Positions 10,293-22,275 of a stretch of 29,774 nucleotides of DNA are shown one piece after another. Made by a program: the position numbers and the translations under genes. The notes under the pieces are model-generated. The model saw nothing but the letters and a program-made list of their open reading frames with translations, was not told the DNA's origin and ran no database searches. Source of the stretch: Hymenochaete sp. R1 (lineage: Eukaryota; Basidiomycota; Agaricomycetes; Hymenochaetales; Hymenochaetaceae); assembly GCA_019400425.1 (NCBI GenBank), contig JAFREE010000226.1, positions 1 through 29,774 on the forward strand. The letters are read 5' to 3'. The first letter of the stretch is position 1; every line of letters starts with the position of its first letter.

Positions 10293-13200
10293 TTAACGTA
10301 CATTGTCCAACATCAGTGTCACCTCGGGCGCAACACGCACAAAGTCCTTGTTCCAGAAATCATACTTGGGATTCTCCAGAAGCTCGATAAACGTTACCAG
10401 CGCGCCTCATGGGTGCGGCCGATGCACGATGAAACATTCAAAGAGCACTTTGGTCATAATCTCGCGGAAGCGTTCGTCTTTGGCATGCTCGAAGAGGTGC
10501 AGAAGGCAGCTACTGAACCAGTGCGCGTGGGCGTTCGGGTAATGGAGATAGAGGACGATGGCGCTGATGAGGTGGTGTTGTCCTATAAATAAATCATATC
10601 AGAAACGAGACATTGTCAGAGTTATCTTGGGACCCTTACCTTCGTGATCGAGGTTTTTTTGTGAAGTTAGACAGCGTCACAGCACCTGGGTCAGTGTGGT
10701 TAAAGATAGGTGATCCTTCTCTTGCTTTCGACTGAGCAACGCAGGTTACTCCGATGTACATGACAACAGAGTTGAGCAACGAAAGATTATAGCTCTCTTC
10801 ACCGGTTGGCGTGCCCGGGGTCAATCGCAGCCTCTCCTTCAAAGCCATTAGCGAGTTCTGCGATGCGCGAGTGAGAAGGCACTGGTCCAAGTATCCGGTG
10901 AAGTCCGTATTTTTGAGGATGAGAGCGAAGTCAGATGAGATGGGTGCGATTGGGCCCATTTCGGGAATGGATTCGAATTTGAGGTTGCGCAGGTGCGGGT
11001 CAGGGAGGTGGACGGAAGCCGGGAAGGCGCTGAGGATGATGTTTCGCAACTGGATGCAGCGAGACGGGATAATTTCACAGAGAGGGAAGTGGTATTCGCT
11101 GAGGAAGTCGGGGAAGTCGTGTAAAAGTACAAGGAGAAGACGGAGTGCATCTCGATAGAGGCTACACGATGCGAGAGTCATGCTCGCTGAGCGCAAGATC
11201 GGAGCGAGGAGCTTGAAGAGGGCGAGGAGGAGCTTGTGGAATGCGGATCATCCCTCGCGATTGTTGGCAAGTAGAAGTTTTGGCATGATAGGTGGTGTGA
11301 GATGAGCGTCATCCAAAAGAACGCAAACCCAAGGAAGTATACGGGTTGGAGAGAACCGAGTGTGTCGCTGAGCGCGACGAGTAAATGGAAGTAAACACTA
11401 CCAAGCTGCGTCTCCATAATGTGCAAGTCGCTCAACAAACTTGAGAAGAACCTAAAGAAAGGCTTTTGCAGAAATGCGACATCTTGTTCTTCGTGCCTAT
11501 TCGCCACGACCAGACAATGGAAAGGATCTTCGCCATATAATGAACCTTCGCCTGCAGATTGTTCGCGCCTGAAGCGTCGCCGTGATACTTAATCTTCCGC
11601 ACATATCAGCCAATTCACTGCCTCCTTCGCAACTTCCTCATAAGCTTGACAAAGTTGATCAAGCAGTGCAACATAGATCTCTCGACCCAACTGCGTCCCT
11701 GTCTTATACAAATGCTGAATCATCTTTTGCGACATGATAAGAGGGGTCCGGAGGCGGTCGCGCTTTCGATGGCTAGCGTTAGTATTCTGTGAATGACAGA
11801 TGGAATCTCGTGATTGGGAGGCACGGAAGCAGGGGAGGGGGAAAGTGCACCGGCGAGTGCTGTCTCGAGCTTCTGCATGTAAATTAAAGCTGAGAAAAGA
11901 GCGTGAGCAGTGAACGAAAAGAAAATTACTACAAACGCAATTTCACTTACGCTGAATTGCTCCTGGATCATGAGGGCGGAGTTCGTGGCTGCAACTTGCT
12001 GGTCCGGTACAGGAGGGCCGTTATATGCCAGTGTCGGGTTCGCAGACTCATGTTTGCTGGCAAATTGGGCGGTCGAAGCTGGTCGACTAGCAGCAACTCG
12101 TCGTTGTTTATAATCCAGACCTTTTTATAGAAAATTGTGTTAGTGATGTGCATGCCATAGTTTCAATAGTAATAAATATCGAAAACCTACCAAAGTCTTC
12201 GTATACGCGCAACTGGTGAACCTGCAAACCATTCGGCTTGATACGCAACGGACCAGGTAAACCTCCACTAAAAGGTATCTGCACCGCATGCGGGTCCCAG
12301 AATGAGTGCGCCTGACGTATGTCCCGATGCCTGCTTCTCGCCTCGTACGATTGCACCAAATGCACATCAATCTCCCTAACTGCACGATCCATCGCCGCCT
12401 TCTCAATTGCCTCGCGTGCGGTATCTACATTATCCTGCACAATAAGCAACACGACCCGCTCGTTCACCATCTGCTCCGTAAATCCATGTTCGGAGAGATA
12501 CAGACGGATATGGCCTGGGAGACTGTTTCGGAGCGGTTACTTGCACGTAGCAAGCGCGAGACTGCCTGTCATTTTCTGGACAGCGATATATGCAGCTTTG
12601 CGGAGCTTGCCTTCGTTAGGGTCAGAGGCAAAGTCTTTCGTACAAAGCTCGCGGGTCGTGATACTTGCAATCGTGACCGAACGTTCGACGACGGGAAGGA
12701 CGATCTCTCGAACAGCACGGTTGACGCCCTCTTGGACTGTAAGTCTGAATGCCGGGTTCGTGTTAAGTGGATTAAGCTGATGGTTAATCACAACCGACTT
12801 GACCAACGCATCCAATATCTCTTCGATGTGTGTACCCACGCTACGGTCTGCCTCTGGTGCACTCGTCGTACCAAGCGGTATAACTTACCCTTCACCGCCT
12901 ACTTGCGAAGTACTCACATATGTTCCCATGGGAAAAGTGTCAATATCATGCATTATACTAGGCAATCTTGGGCCGCCCAACGTCTCCACCGGCGGGCGAC
13001 CCCTCAGAATATTCGCCACCTCGATCGTCTCTAGATCGATCTCAAGTGCCTTGCATAGCACCTCGATTTCGAACTTCAAGTTGAGCTTCAGTTATGCAAA
13101 GTGGTAAAGCTCTGCAAGAAGGCTAATGACGCCCACGAGCCATGGGTTCGGAGGGCAAAAAGCCTTAGAACGCGACGCGCCCTCAAGAATCTTGCAGACG

Positions 13201-16200
13201 AAGGGAATGGCGAGGTTGAGACGATCGCTATCAGCACCTTCAATGAGAAAGTCCTTGAACGCGACATTCTTGTGCTTGATGGGCTTGTCGCGTGCGAGGG
13301 TGAGCTGTCCAAGCCATGACCCGAGGTTTTTGAGGACTACTCTGTCAGGAGCAGCGTTCTTCGTCTTTTCCGAGTTGAGCGTTGCGCTCGATTTCATGAA
13401 TGTCTCGTGCGGGATGGGTTTCCCAAATACTTTGCTGTCCAAACTTTCAAGGAATCGTAGGTATAGCTGGTGATTGTTCGGCTCTGAGCTGACACGCTGG
13501 TCAACGAGGTATTGCGCAAACCATCGAGAGTATAAGTCCCGGAACCGATCATTCATCTCCACCATCTTAGCCTCGAAATTACTCGGAGCGAGGTTATTCA
13601 CTAGGAACAAGATTCTGTCGGGCGTCTCCTCCTGTGGTTCGTCAAAAGCTTCTTCTTCCACAGGGTCAGGCTTGATCGATGTGAATGCAGGCCTCGACTC
13701 AATAAGTGTCAGAGCGGAAGGGAATGCGCACTAGCAGCATTCACGCTTGGTGCAGGAGCCGCAAGCGCCTGCCTAACGACCTCCGCGATATCTAGACGGG
13801 TCTCCGCAACTTGGGGGATTGCAAGGATAGCTTCACATAATGGCATCCATTCTGGCAGTCGAGATTGGAAGCGCAAGAGAGCCTGGATACCGAACTTGAA
13901 AAGATTTGTATCGGACGGGTATTGAAGGGAATCAATGACGTATCGGATGGCGATACCGAGGGGAATATAGTCGACTAGCTGTTGTTGTATGATAGAACCA
14001 AAGAGGTAACCCGTCATGGCGAGTTCGCGAGGTGGGTAGAACGTTTGGAAAAGCTTGTACTCGTCAAAAAGGAAATGGAGCATGCACGAGAAGATTTCGT
14101 GGTCCCGTGGATTCGTGGAGTCCTTCGTGCGCTGGAGCATGACAATGATCTGACCGATGGTAATTTGCTCGTCCTACATCTGTTTGAAGTACCGATCGAC
14201 TTCAGCACTAGGGCTCAAGATCATAAGGCGTGGATGAGTTTGTAGGCAGGCGTTACGCGTCTCGACACAGTATCGAACATCCCTTTCGTCTATGACATCC
14301 CTATGACTACGCAACGCACGTAAAAAAATCGCAATCGTCGAAGGATTGAGCGCCATGGTTTGGTTCTCCGCAGATGGATCCAACGTTCGAACCACCTTTT
14401 CATTCTACATCTTGAGATCGAGGAAAGTGATAATACCGTGAAGAAAATCGGCGCCGTGGGCCTGTACGTTATCCGTGATCCATTTATCGAGGTTAAGGTA
14501 TTCGCGCCTCGAAGCCAACGCAGCAACATCCAATGCAAAGACGAACGGCCGAACCTCCAACAATGATTCCAAAACCTTCAAATCCTGGGCGACGTCAAGA
14601 ATCCGCGTGATATTCATAGGGTTTTCGTCATAAAACTCTCGGAGCGCTGTCGTAAGGTATGTCGGCTCGATCTGCCAATACGCATGAGCACAAGCTGGTG
14701 GTTGGGATGGCCGCCTAGGAACATCGCAAGTAGTTGTTGGCAATACTCCAGCTGAAGCGCGTTCCGCGGTTTAGGAGCCTGGAGTAAACCCATACTAGTA
14801 TGCACTATATCTGCGCTTATTCTCACGGCCTTATCCAGCATCTCCCTAACGCAAGTACGGATCGTCTCGTTCTCAGAATCGCCGAGTCTCACGAGCACCT
14901 CGAATAAAGGGAAAGGAGGGCATCCAGTAGACGTAGTTGATACAACGAATTGTTCCACGTAGTCCAGAACCCAGATGCTGCGTGTCTCTCTACGTCTCGC
15001 GGAGCGTTGACGAGGATGGCGATAAGCAGTTTTAAAGTGTTTGTATCGACACCCTGACGATCTGGCAGATCAAACGCCTCGATAACCTTGTTCCGATCGA
15101 GCGTTGAGTTCCTGAAGGAGCATAACGTTTTGACGAGTGTCCGAGCATCACAAATCTGTGCACCCTCAACAGTAAGCCGGCACAGAGATGAGAACATGTC
15201 TATGATCTGTCCATCGGATGGAGGATTTTGGTCCGTGATATCAAACCGAGCGAGCAACCTTCTCATATCCGGTTCAAACTGGCTCAACACCTGAATAACA
15301 GGCGTTTGAGGAGGCAGACTTATATAAAAAGTCAGCTAACCCTCTTTCCCTCAAAAAAATCATGGGACCAACCTCAGATTCTGGAATAACTGCTGAAGAA
15401 TCGGCGAGATAGTTTCTGCTCCAAACTTCGTTTGAGCAGCTGTCACAAGCGCCTGCCTCTGCTCTGCATCCAAAAGCGGATCGCCCCTCGGTGCGTCAAC
15501 CAACAAATTCTGCAACAGCTTCCCCGCCTGCGCCGGGCTCAAATCAGCATGATCGAAGTACGAATGCCGGTACAAGGCGAGAACGGCATTCTCAAAATCA
15601 ATACGAATGATCGCCGCCGCCTGGTCTGCGATTACCTTGCGTACGCCCGGGCCAGCGTCTCGTCCACCTACAACAGAACCAGATGCAGATGGCGGTAGAT
15701 TATTCGAGTAAGCGTTTAAGTTGGTACCGGCAGCGGCGAGAACGAGACGCTCGAGAGGTCGAAGTCCAACGCGGTCCGCGAAGCGGATCAGGTCGAAGGT
15801 ACGGAAGATTTCACCCTCACCTCTGTCTATACCCTCCCGAAAGCGGTCTGCAAGAAAAGGGTCGCGTGCGAGGCGTTGGGTCTCTTGAACGAGGAGCCGG
15901 AAGGTGAGGGATGTTGAAGTGTCGAATGCGGTTGGGGCTGCGGTGCTTGTGAGTCGGGCTTGAGAATGAACTATGAGTCGGCGAATGAAGTGGAGGTAGG
16001 TGTTGATTCCATGTTGTTCGGATAACTAGGTGTCGAAAAACGAGGTCAAGTCAGTACATTTCCGATAAAGCAGCATACAACGTGTCAAAAGCGAAAGGTA
16101 GAAAGTAGAAAAATAGATGGAAGGCCAGAGAGAAGTGACATGAATGCCGTCGCCGTCAATACTTGAGCCTCTCCTCGTCAACCACATCCACCAAAAGAAA

Positions 16201-16648
16201 GACTTGAACATCAACGACTGCCTCCTCACTGCGCGGGCTACGCGAACACAAAACAGGCGAAGGGGGGAGGGCAAAGAGCAAGACTTACCGTTCGTATCTG
16301 CAGTTGATTCTGCTCGAAGTTTTCCTCTGTCAACGTCGAAAGTAAAAAGACAATCTGCGCCTTCACGATCGCATGTACGTTTGTATTCGATACCGTCGTC
16401 CCCGTCGTGTTCATTGAACCCGCCGTCCCCGTTGAAGAGGCACTCGCAGGCGGCGTCCCCGTGCCGTCCATTCTCGCTCTCACACCACCTCCAGAGCCAC
16501 TGGCAAAACCACCGCTGCCAGCGACTGCGAGAGAAGAAGCGAGGGCACTGACAGAGGCGCGCGAAGGACGTGTCCTCCCAAATGCAGTAAAAGGAACCTC
16601 TCCTTCCTTCTTCTTTTCCGATGTGCTTCGATCAGTCGAATGGAACAT
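10293..16648 (-). pseudogene. NOT1: NOT1, scaffold subunit of the CCR4-NOT complex, decayed copy
   Basis: NOT1 is the large HEAT/MIF4G scaffold of the CCR4-NOT deadenylase. The relic starts at ATG 16648 and keeps exon 1 (16648-16289, with VKAQIVFLLSTLTEENFEQN), exon 2 (16025-15373, from LSEQHGINTYLHFIRRL) and a 54-nt intron. The later blocks follow in the usual order: LNITRILDVAQDL-like, GYLFGSIIQQQLVDYIPLG, RWFAQYLVDQRVSSEPNNHQ, LARDKPIKHKN, VVERSVTIASI, and the Not1 C-terminal domain (LLVLLHDFPDFLSEYHF to PKYDFWNKDFVRVAPE). In-frame stops lie at 14405, 14174, 13092, 12537, 11248 and 10407, with another possible one at 12885. Frame changes lie near 14905, 14680, 13725, 11740, 11518, 11288 and 10657. 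A large internal segment is missing at about 11593. Introns are retained, so it is not a retrocopy. It cannot encode a working scaffold. Confidence 0.93.
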
Positions 16649-16706
16649 TTTGTAAAATCGATCGAAGAGTGTGGTGTCCTGCTGTGACCTGAAAAGCAGA
16701 CGTGCT

Positions 16707-17502
16707 TTAAACTTTGGTGATTGCTGGATGCCGAAAAGCAGTTGATGAGTCCCCTATACGTGCATCAGTGTAAACAAAGGGTGGAAGTATTATAAGATCT
16801 TCATCATCATCGATTTCAACAATTTGATTCTCCGTGTCGAATGTGCTAGAGGAAGAAGCGTCTCTGTCACCTGCACTAGACTCGTCACTGTCAGAGTTAC
16901 TGTTGTTGTCCTCAGCAATATCCTCGCTCTCTGCTTCGCTTTCGTACTCTGCCTCATCTTCACTACATGGTTCGATATCAGTGTAGTCATCGTGACTTCC
17001 AAGCAGTTTGACATCGATCCATGTGCGTATTTCAGCTTTGTTCTTGTCTACGGCATCATTGCTGTGTAGTACAATACGGTGAGGTATCTCTTCGGGCCTT
17101 TCGGTAGGAGGGCGTTCTGGCCTGAAGATTGGAAGCTTAGGTAGAATATATGCCCTCTCAACTATATCATACGTAGAAGCTCGATACTTCATTGTGGGCT
17201 TGCTCATGTCGGACGACAGCTAGAAAATTATGTCAAATACTTGAATAAAGATTATAACACTAAGAACAACGTACAATACTTCGAAGGTATCTCATAAACT
17301 TCTTGTCCTTCAGTCTATCAGTGGACCATGCATTTGCTCGACAAGCATCCTTCGCACAGGCCATAACAACATCTGCACGGGAAGACGAACCATTTGAACG
17401 GAAATATCCATATTTTAAGAGATTCTTACCTATGCCGGGTTTGCATTGATTAATAAATCGTTGGAGTTCGGAGGACTGCAACTTGAGGTCTGAGATTGCC
17501 AT
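16707..17502 (-). CDS. Hypothetical protein with acidic C-terminus, two exons, 246 aa
   Basis: Exons are 17502-17275 and 17219-16707, joined in phase 0 through a 55-nt GT-AG intron, with TAA at 16709-16707. The first half is helical (LKLQSSELQRFINQC, then WSTDRLKDKKFMRYLRSI). The second half has VERAYILPKLPIFRPERPP followed by a long acidic Ser/Asp/Glu tract around residues 145-195 and a hydrophobic end. No known domain is recognised. It begins only 20 nt after the stop of the 18809 gene and may really be that gene's 3' half: the two frames would join through the intron at 17574-17532 if two bases were different. The NOT1 relic begins 58 nt downstream on the same strand. Confidence 0.5.
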
Positions 17503-17522
17503 TTTCGATCTTGAATTCCGGC

Positions 17523-18809
17523 TTAGATATTCTTAAAATTAGTTTAGAGAATACATCAATAATTTAGAACTTACAATAGCATGGAGTCTTCTTTTGCTTT
17601 TACGGCTCTTTCGCATATGTGACTTTGTCTTCTCGGTTGTCTTCTTGATTGTCGTATCTTGATCAAGCTTGTCTGCAGCGAACAGCATGCCGACTGATTC
17701 TGCCATATCTGAGATATCAGCGAATCGAACATTTAAAGGTGAGAGTTGCCCATTTGAGTTGCGTGAGTTTTGTGCATTTGGTGAGGAGGGAGTCGAAAGT
17801 ATTTGCTTTTGTCGACGAGAAACTTTGTTGGACTGAGGCATTGGTGTGAAAAAGTTGATTGAGTGCGTATTTGCGTGTACTGGTTGAAAATCCTCCTCTG
17901 CATGTCCGTCATTGTTGGTATCATTATTATGATCTTGACAGTCAAATTCCATAGAAGTCTGATGTATAAGACGTAGACTCAATATTTGTGTTTGGCTTAA
18001 GATCAAAACCTCACTTGATTGTAAGCTGCACCTCCATATGACGTTGTAGGCCGCATGTTTGTAGGATACTTCTGTATCAACCTTACAATTAGTAGCACTG
18101 AAAAAGAAGACTATGATAACGTACCTGCTTTATTGGACTTGAGGCCAGCTCATCCTTGCTATCTGTCTCCTGTGCCTTCTCAACGGAAAGCTCACTACTA
18201 TCGTCAAGGTCCGCCTCCTTCTGCAGCTTCTCGTCGATTTGATAGGACTTCTGCTTAGGATTATTAGCTCTCTTTCCATTCTCGTTCCTTTTCATACTTC
18301 TACTGACCTGCACTTTCCTCTTTCCTTTCTCAAAGGCCTTTTGAACTCCAACTTTTTGGCGTTTAGCATCTGTGCGTAACAAGTTAAAAGGCAGAATGAA
18401 AGGTACGAAAAATGTAAAAGGCATACCTTCAAAAGATTCCTTGCCAGTGTTAAAGTTCCTCTTCTTGCTCTGCTCAATATTTACAGGCGGCGATGGTCCT
18501 ACTGGCAGATGAGGTCCTGTGTCTATATACACTTAAGCATTTCTAACAATTCCATTGAAGAGTAGAAAAGTCACCTTCAATAAACAAAGCTTTTGCACGG
18601 TGTGCTTTCTCTTTCGACTGTTCTTTCTCATGCCTCTCTGTAGTTACATTCTCAGCTTTGTGTTAAATAGTGAAATAGAGTTATTGCGTACTTTTTCTAA
18701 GAGCTTCCTTTGTCGCTGTTTCAGCCTCCTTTCTTTCCCTTTCCATTCGCACCTTAGGTGTTTCCATAGTAGCTCTCGAACGCTCTGACTGCCTTATTGT
18801 CCGAGTCAT
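17523..18809 (-). CDS. Hypothetical basic, Lys/Glu-rich protein, six exons
   Basis: ATG at 18809-18807. Exons are 18809-18692, 18655-18575, 18522-18427, 18369-18125, 18081-17575 and a last few codons 17531-17523. All introns are GT-AG and 36-57 nt, and phases agree through exon 5, which is strong support for a real gene. The protein (about 351 aa) starts with a charged helix (RMERERKEAETATKEALRK). It has several Lys/Arg clusters that look like nuclear localisation signals (KRQKVGV, MRKSRKSKRR) and an Asn/Ser-rich middle. No catalytic domain is visible. After exon 5 the spliced frame hits TAA almost at once, while another frame continues into the 246-aa gene, so this may be one gene with a 2-nt frame break. 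A (GA)21 tract lies 61 nt upstream of the ATG. Confidence 0.6.
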
Positions 18810-18866
18810 GCTAATGGAATGCAACAGATGAATAGATAATTCAATGAGAAAGAGAGGATAAAAGAA

Positions 18867-18915
<49 letters not shown>

Positions 18916-19414
18916 AATGACGACAAGCTGAAACACGATGACACGTTGCAAGCGAGGAGTCGCTTAGCTGTTCTAGATTCTTCACTGCTTGTAGCGGTCC
19001 CTTGCCTTCTCTCGAATAAATAGCTACTTTTGCCTTTTCTAAGTACCATACATGTGTAGAGGCCCTGAACTCTAGAATAAAGATCTCTATAGCAGACTTA
19101 ACTACTCTAGTAACTATAATTGAATCAAGAGAAATTCGAGAGAATGCAAGCTTGAATTCGGAGGCAAGGGAATGACCGCACACATCCGAACACGAAGCCG
19201 ACACCCGAACGAAGCAGTGTCAACAGGTAACAAGACGCTCACCAGACGGGACAGTTACATGGAGCACTCATCTTGCAGAAGTTCTTTGTATCCCTTTTAG
19301 TCACAGCTATTATTACCTTTGAGAGTTTGATTGAAAGTGATCGAGGATGTCGTTTGAGAGAGATGATGTGAAGCTCGTTCGGAAAGCTTACTGCCCGGAA
19401 AATGTTACTGGCAT
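18810..19414. other. Upstream region of the basic protein gene, up to the TOR relic
   Basis: Contains the (GA)21 microsatellite and AT-rich sequence that would hold the minus-strand promoter of the gene starting at 18809. Open frames crossing the microsatellite read as Ser-Leu or Arg-Glu repeats and are not credible proteins. Confidence 0.5.
18870..18911. repeat. (GA)21 microsatellite
   Basis: An uninterrupted 42-nt run of GA dinucleotides. On the coding (minus) strand it is a CT tract 61 nt upstream of the ATG at 18809. CT-rich tracts are common just upstream of transcription starts in filamentous fungi, so it may act in the promoter. Its length is likely to vary between strains. Confidence 0.95.
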
Positions 19415-22275
19415 TTACTCGATATGTTCCTACAGCAAATTATTGTCAATAGCGGTGTGGATTGCCTTCAAGAGTCACTTACCTGGTACGGCTTATTCAA
19501 GTCGCGAGCCTTCAGGAGCACTGGCGAGACATATTGAAGATCAAGGGTGACAAGCTGAGGCGTCTGCTTTTCAATTTCTTTAAATAACGCGTAGTATATG
19601 TCCCATGCTTTATCGAGTTCGCTAACGAAGGTATCTTCGACTGGCTTCGCGCGCTTCCCTCAGCTCCCACCCATAGACTTGACCAAATGACTTCTTCCGA
19701 GCAGTAGTAGGGCCCTACAGATAAAGTGCATGACGATGATATACGAAATGATTTATAAGAAAAAGGCTTACAGCTTCCAATAAGTTGTGAAGTGGCTCAA
19801 GGGCCTGTATCATAGCTTCTGGAGTTTCCACTATATAATAGAAGCGAGATGCTTCTTCCAATCCTTCATGCCAGAGAATCGCTACCCGAATGAGTTCGTG
19901 ACTAATAAGAGCAGCCTGGAAAGAACATGAGTTTAATGTCCTTGATATGAGAACGAAAGGTTACCTGATCCGCGATGACTTGGCTATGATCTCTCATATG
20001 ACTCAAAATCGACTTCACTACAACTTCACGCGCTTTATTTGTGGACTTGGAAGCGACAGTCAAAGGATAGATCAAAGCCTGTGGGTGATGCTTTCCAACT
20101 TCGTGTAAAAGCATGTCGATGTTACGCTTGATGTTCTTACTAGGTGATTGAATACGAGCAATGATCTGAGGGATAACTTCCAGCCACGTATTGATATCGA
20201 CTCTATTAAATCCGGTAGCCGTGGCGTGACTGACGTCGTCATGAGTACCGAACTTGAACCAAAGTGTAAGAAGTCGAAGTGTGTCCTGCAGAGCATTTAT
20301 GTTTCTCAGGGCGATCGATTGAAAGAATCCTGATAATCGATGTGAGTCTTCAGATTTCTTCTAAAAATACCTAAATGCCTAACCTTGTACGGCTTGAACG
20401 ACATACGTAGCCAAATTCGTACCCGTGACATCATCCATTCGATCATTTTGCTGGTTCTCTACTTGCGATACGACCTCAAAGTTAACAAGCGCCCAAGTGT
20501 GCCAGGCTTTGTACCAATTCGTATCATAATGCGTAGCGAAGTAGTAGGATTGAAGAATATCTTTCATGTTTTCCTATGTGTCTATTAGACTTGACTGCAG
20601 GGGAAAATGAATCCCGAACTTACTTCGTTCCATACACCTTTCTTCAAAACATACTGCCATTGCCCTTGCTTATAGTAACAGCGTGCTAACAACCTCGACA
20701 ATCAATCGTGCTTTTGCTTTAAGGCGGAGCCACGAGAGGCCTGAGCTGCCTCCATCTGGATGTCGTGCGCAAGGCTGCTCGTGAATGATTGCAAGCACCG
20801 GTAAGACTCATCGTGGATGCGATTAGCCCACATGAACTTGAGTTGGGCATAGACTACATTGGGCGGAGCCTTTACATGAGCAGAGTCTTATAGGATTGAC
20901 TGTTGGGATGGCTATTGTAATGTCAATACTTAAGACGCAAAAACCACTGGCAAGCGTTGTGCTCACGGCCAAAAGGAGAGAGTTGATGGTTTTATCAGCA
21001 AGAACCATACGCTCTGATTTACGGCAGAGATTGGCAAACTTGATCCACATATCAGTATCATCCTCAGGGAGCGACACCAAAGTACGGAGCTGAAGCACTC
21101 GTCTCAACTTCGGGTTGACAACCTTGAAGTCTTAAGGAAGGCAATGTTATCGTGCGCCAATGAACAGTCCGTATAATATTCACCTCTTCATCCATGTCTT
21201 TTTCATGAAATTTTGCCTCTCTGGTCGATCAGCATATTGCTTAAACTGAATAACCTCCTCCAGCTCGGATAACATTTGTGCGCGTATCATCGCGATCGTG
21301 CTGTAAGAAAAAATTAACTTCGAGTGGAAGATTAAAATTTTGCGCACTTATACGTCCGACCGTAAGTTTCACTGACCAAAGAGGTAAGTTCAGGTTCTAG
21401 ATAGTCTCGAGTCTTGGTGATGTTACTTGAAGTCTTCGAAAATCGATTTCGATATACCACCAAGATAGCCTTCCGAGGGGACGATCAGACGAGTCGCTAT
21501 TCACGGAAGCGATAAAATCATACATGAAGTCCCAGTCATGCAATGACCAGGCGGCCGCGGCACCCCAATTCGCCATTTCACGTCTTTGCTCGTTCGTTGC
21601 ATTCGCCCGATTCTCAACAACCGCTACTGGCAGTTATTCCCATCCTCCCGATGCGTGGATGCATCTCATCTGGCCGAATAGAGCTTCGGCCGAGTCGGGC
21701 TCCTCACATTTTCTCCTGTGGCAGGCCTCTACCGCCTCCGTCCAATAGTCAAGTTGCTCGTACCATTGATGCCGGACACCGCTAGCCCCGCTTGTCGCTG
21801 AAGAAAACGCGGGCATAATCTAATCGTTCGACATTGAGCAGCTATGAAGTTTGATTGGAATATCAAACCCACCTAAGGCAAGGAAGCGACACATCTGAGT
21901 CCTTGAGTCTTGAAAAAGGACATAACGGCGCCAACTACGGCATCGTGGTATTTATCAAAAGCCCTGTCCTTCAACATGCCTAGCAACGCGTTGATGACAA
22001 TAGTATGTAAGTAATCGTCGGATGTTGAGCAGAGATTATAGGCTGAGGTAGCAGTAACCGCCTGTACCGCCGTCTCATGATGCTGATCCTCGCCCTGCTT
22101 TGTCTGAAGAGAATAACGAGTCAGCTTAGGTAGAATGCGAAGCAACATATGGTACTCACTCTTCTTCTGTACGGATGTATTGCACCCAGGATACCAAGAA
22201 CCTTTAGTACTACTTCCCTCCTTACTAAAGGCGCGGCATCAGACTTTAAAATCCTGTCCAGTGCGAGTGCGGCAA
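19415..22275 (-). pseudogene. TOR kinase remnant: HEAT, FAT and FRB parts, no kinase domain
   Basis: TOR is the PIKK-family growth kinase of TORC1 and TORC2. In order on the minus strand: LVRREVVLKVLGILGAI and LHTIVINALLGMLKD (HEAT repeats, 22240-21870); [71 protein letters not shown] and [16 protein letters not shown] (FAT domain, 21700-20400); HPQALIYPLTVASKS; then the FRB region ([20 protein letters not shown] to [19 protein letters not shown], 19910-19660). It fades out at PGTYR near 19420, before any kinase motif. Lesions include TAA at 21636-21634, TGA at 20704-20702, frame changes near 21478 and 19640, and a broken frame at the FRB end (about 19490). In FRB, ILWHE...WHEGLEEA is shortened to a single WHE. 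Introns are retained. It is fused to an ABC transporter piece near 22275. Confidence 0.9.

Noticed and set aside
12306..13034. Plus-strand 242-aa open frame
   Set aside because: It lies antisense to a conserved NOT1 region, has no recognisable domain, and is explained by the minus-strand codon bias of the relic. Other plus-strand frames between 10800 and 16600 are rejected for the same reason.
16026..16288. Coding exon within the 263-nt first intron of the NOT1 relic
   Set aside because: Exon 1 and exon 2 join directly at QIRT/LSEQHGI as in other NOT1 proteins. The intron frames show no similarity to anything.
10293..16648. NOT1 stops explained by codon reassignment or simple sequencing error
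   Set aside because: All three stop codons occur, along with frameshifts and a large deletion. Error could explain some homopolymer indels (the A7 run at 10654-10660), but not several substitutions at conserved Trp, Gln and Glu positions plus a missing segment.
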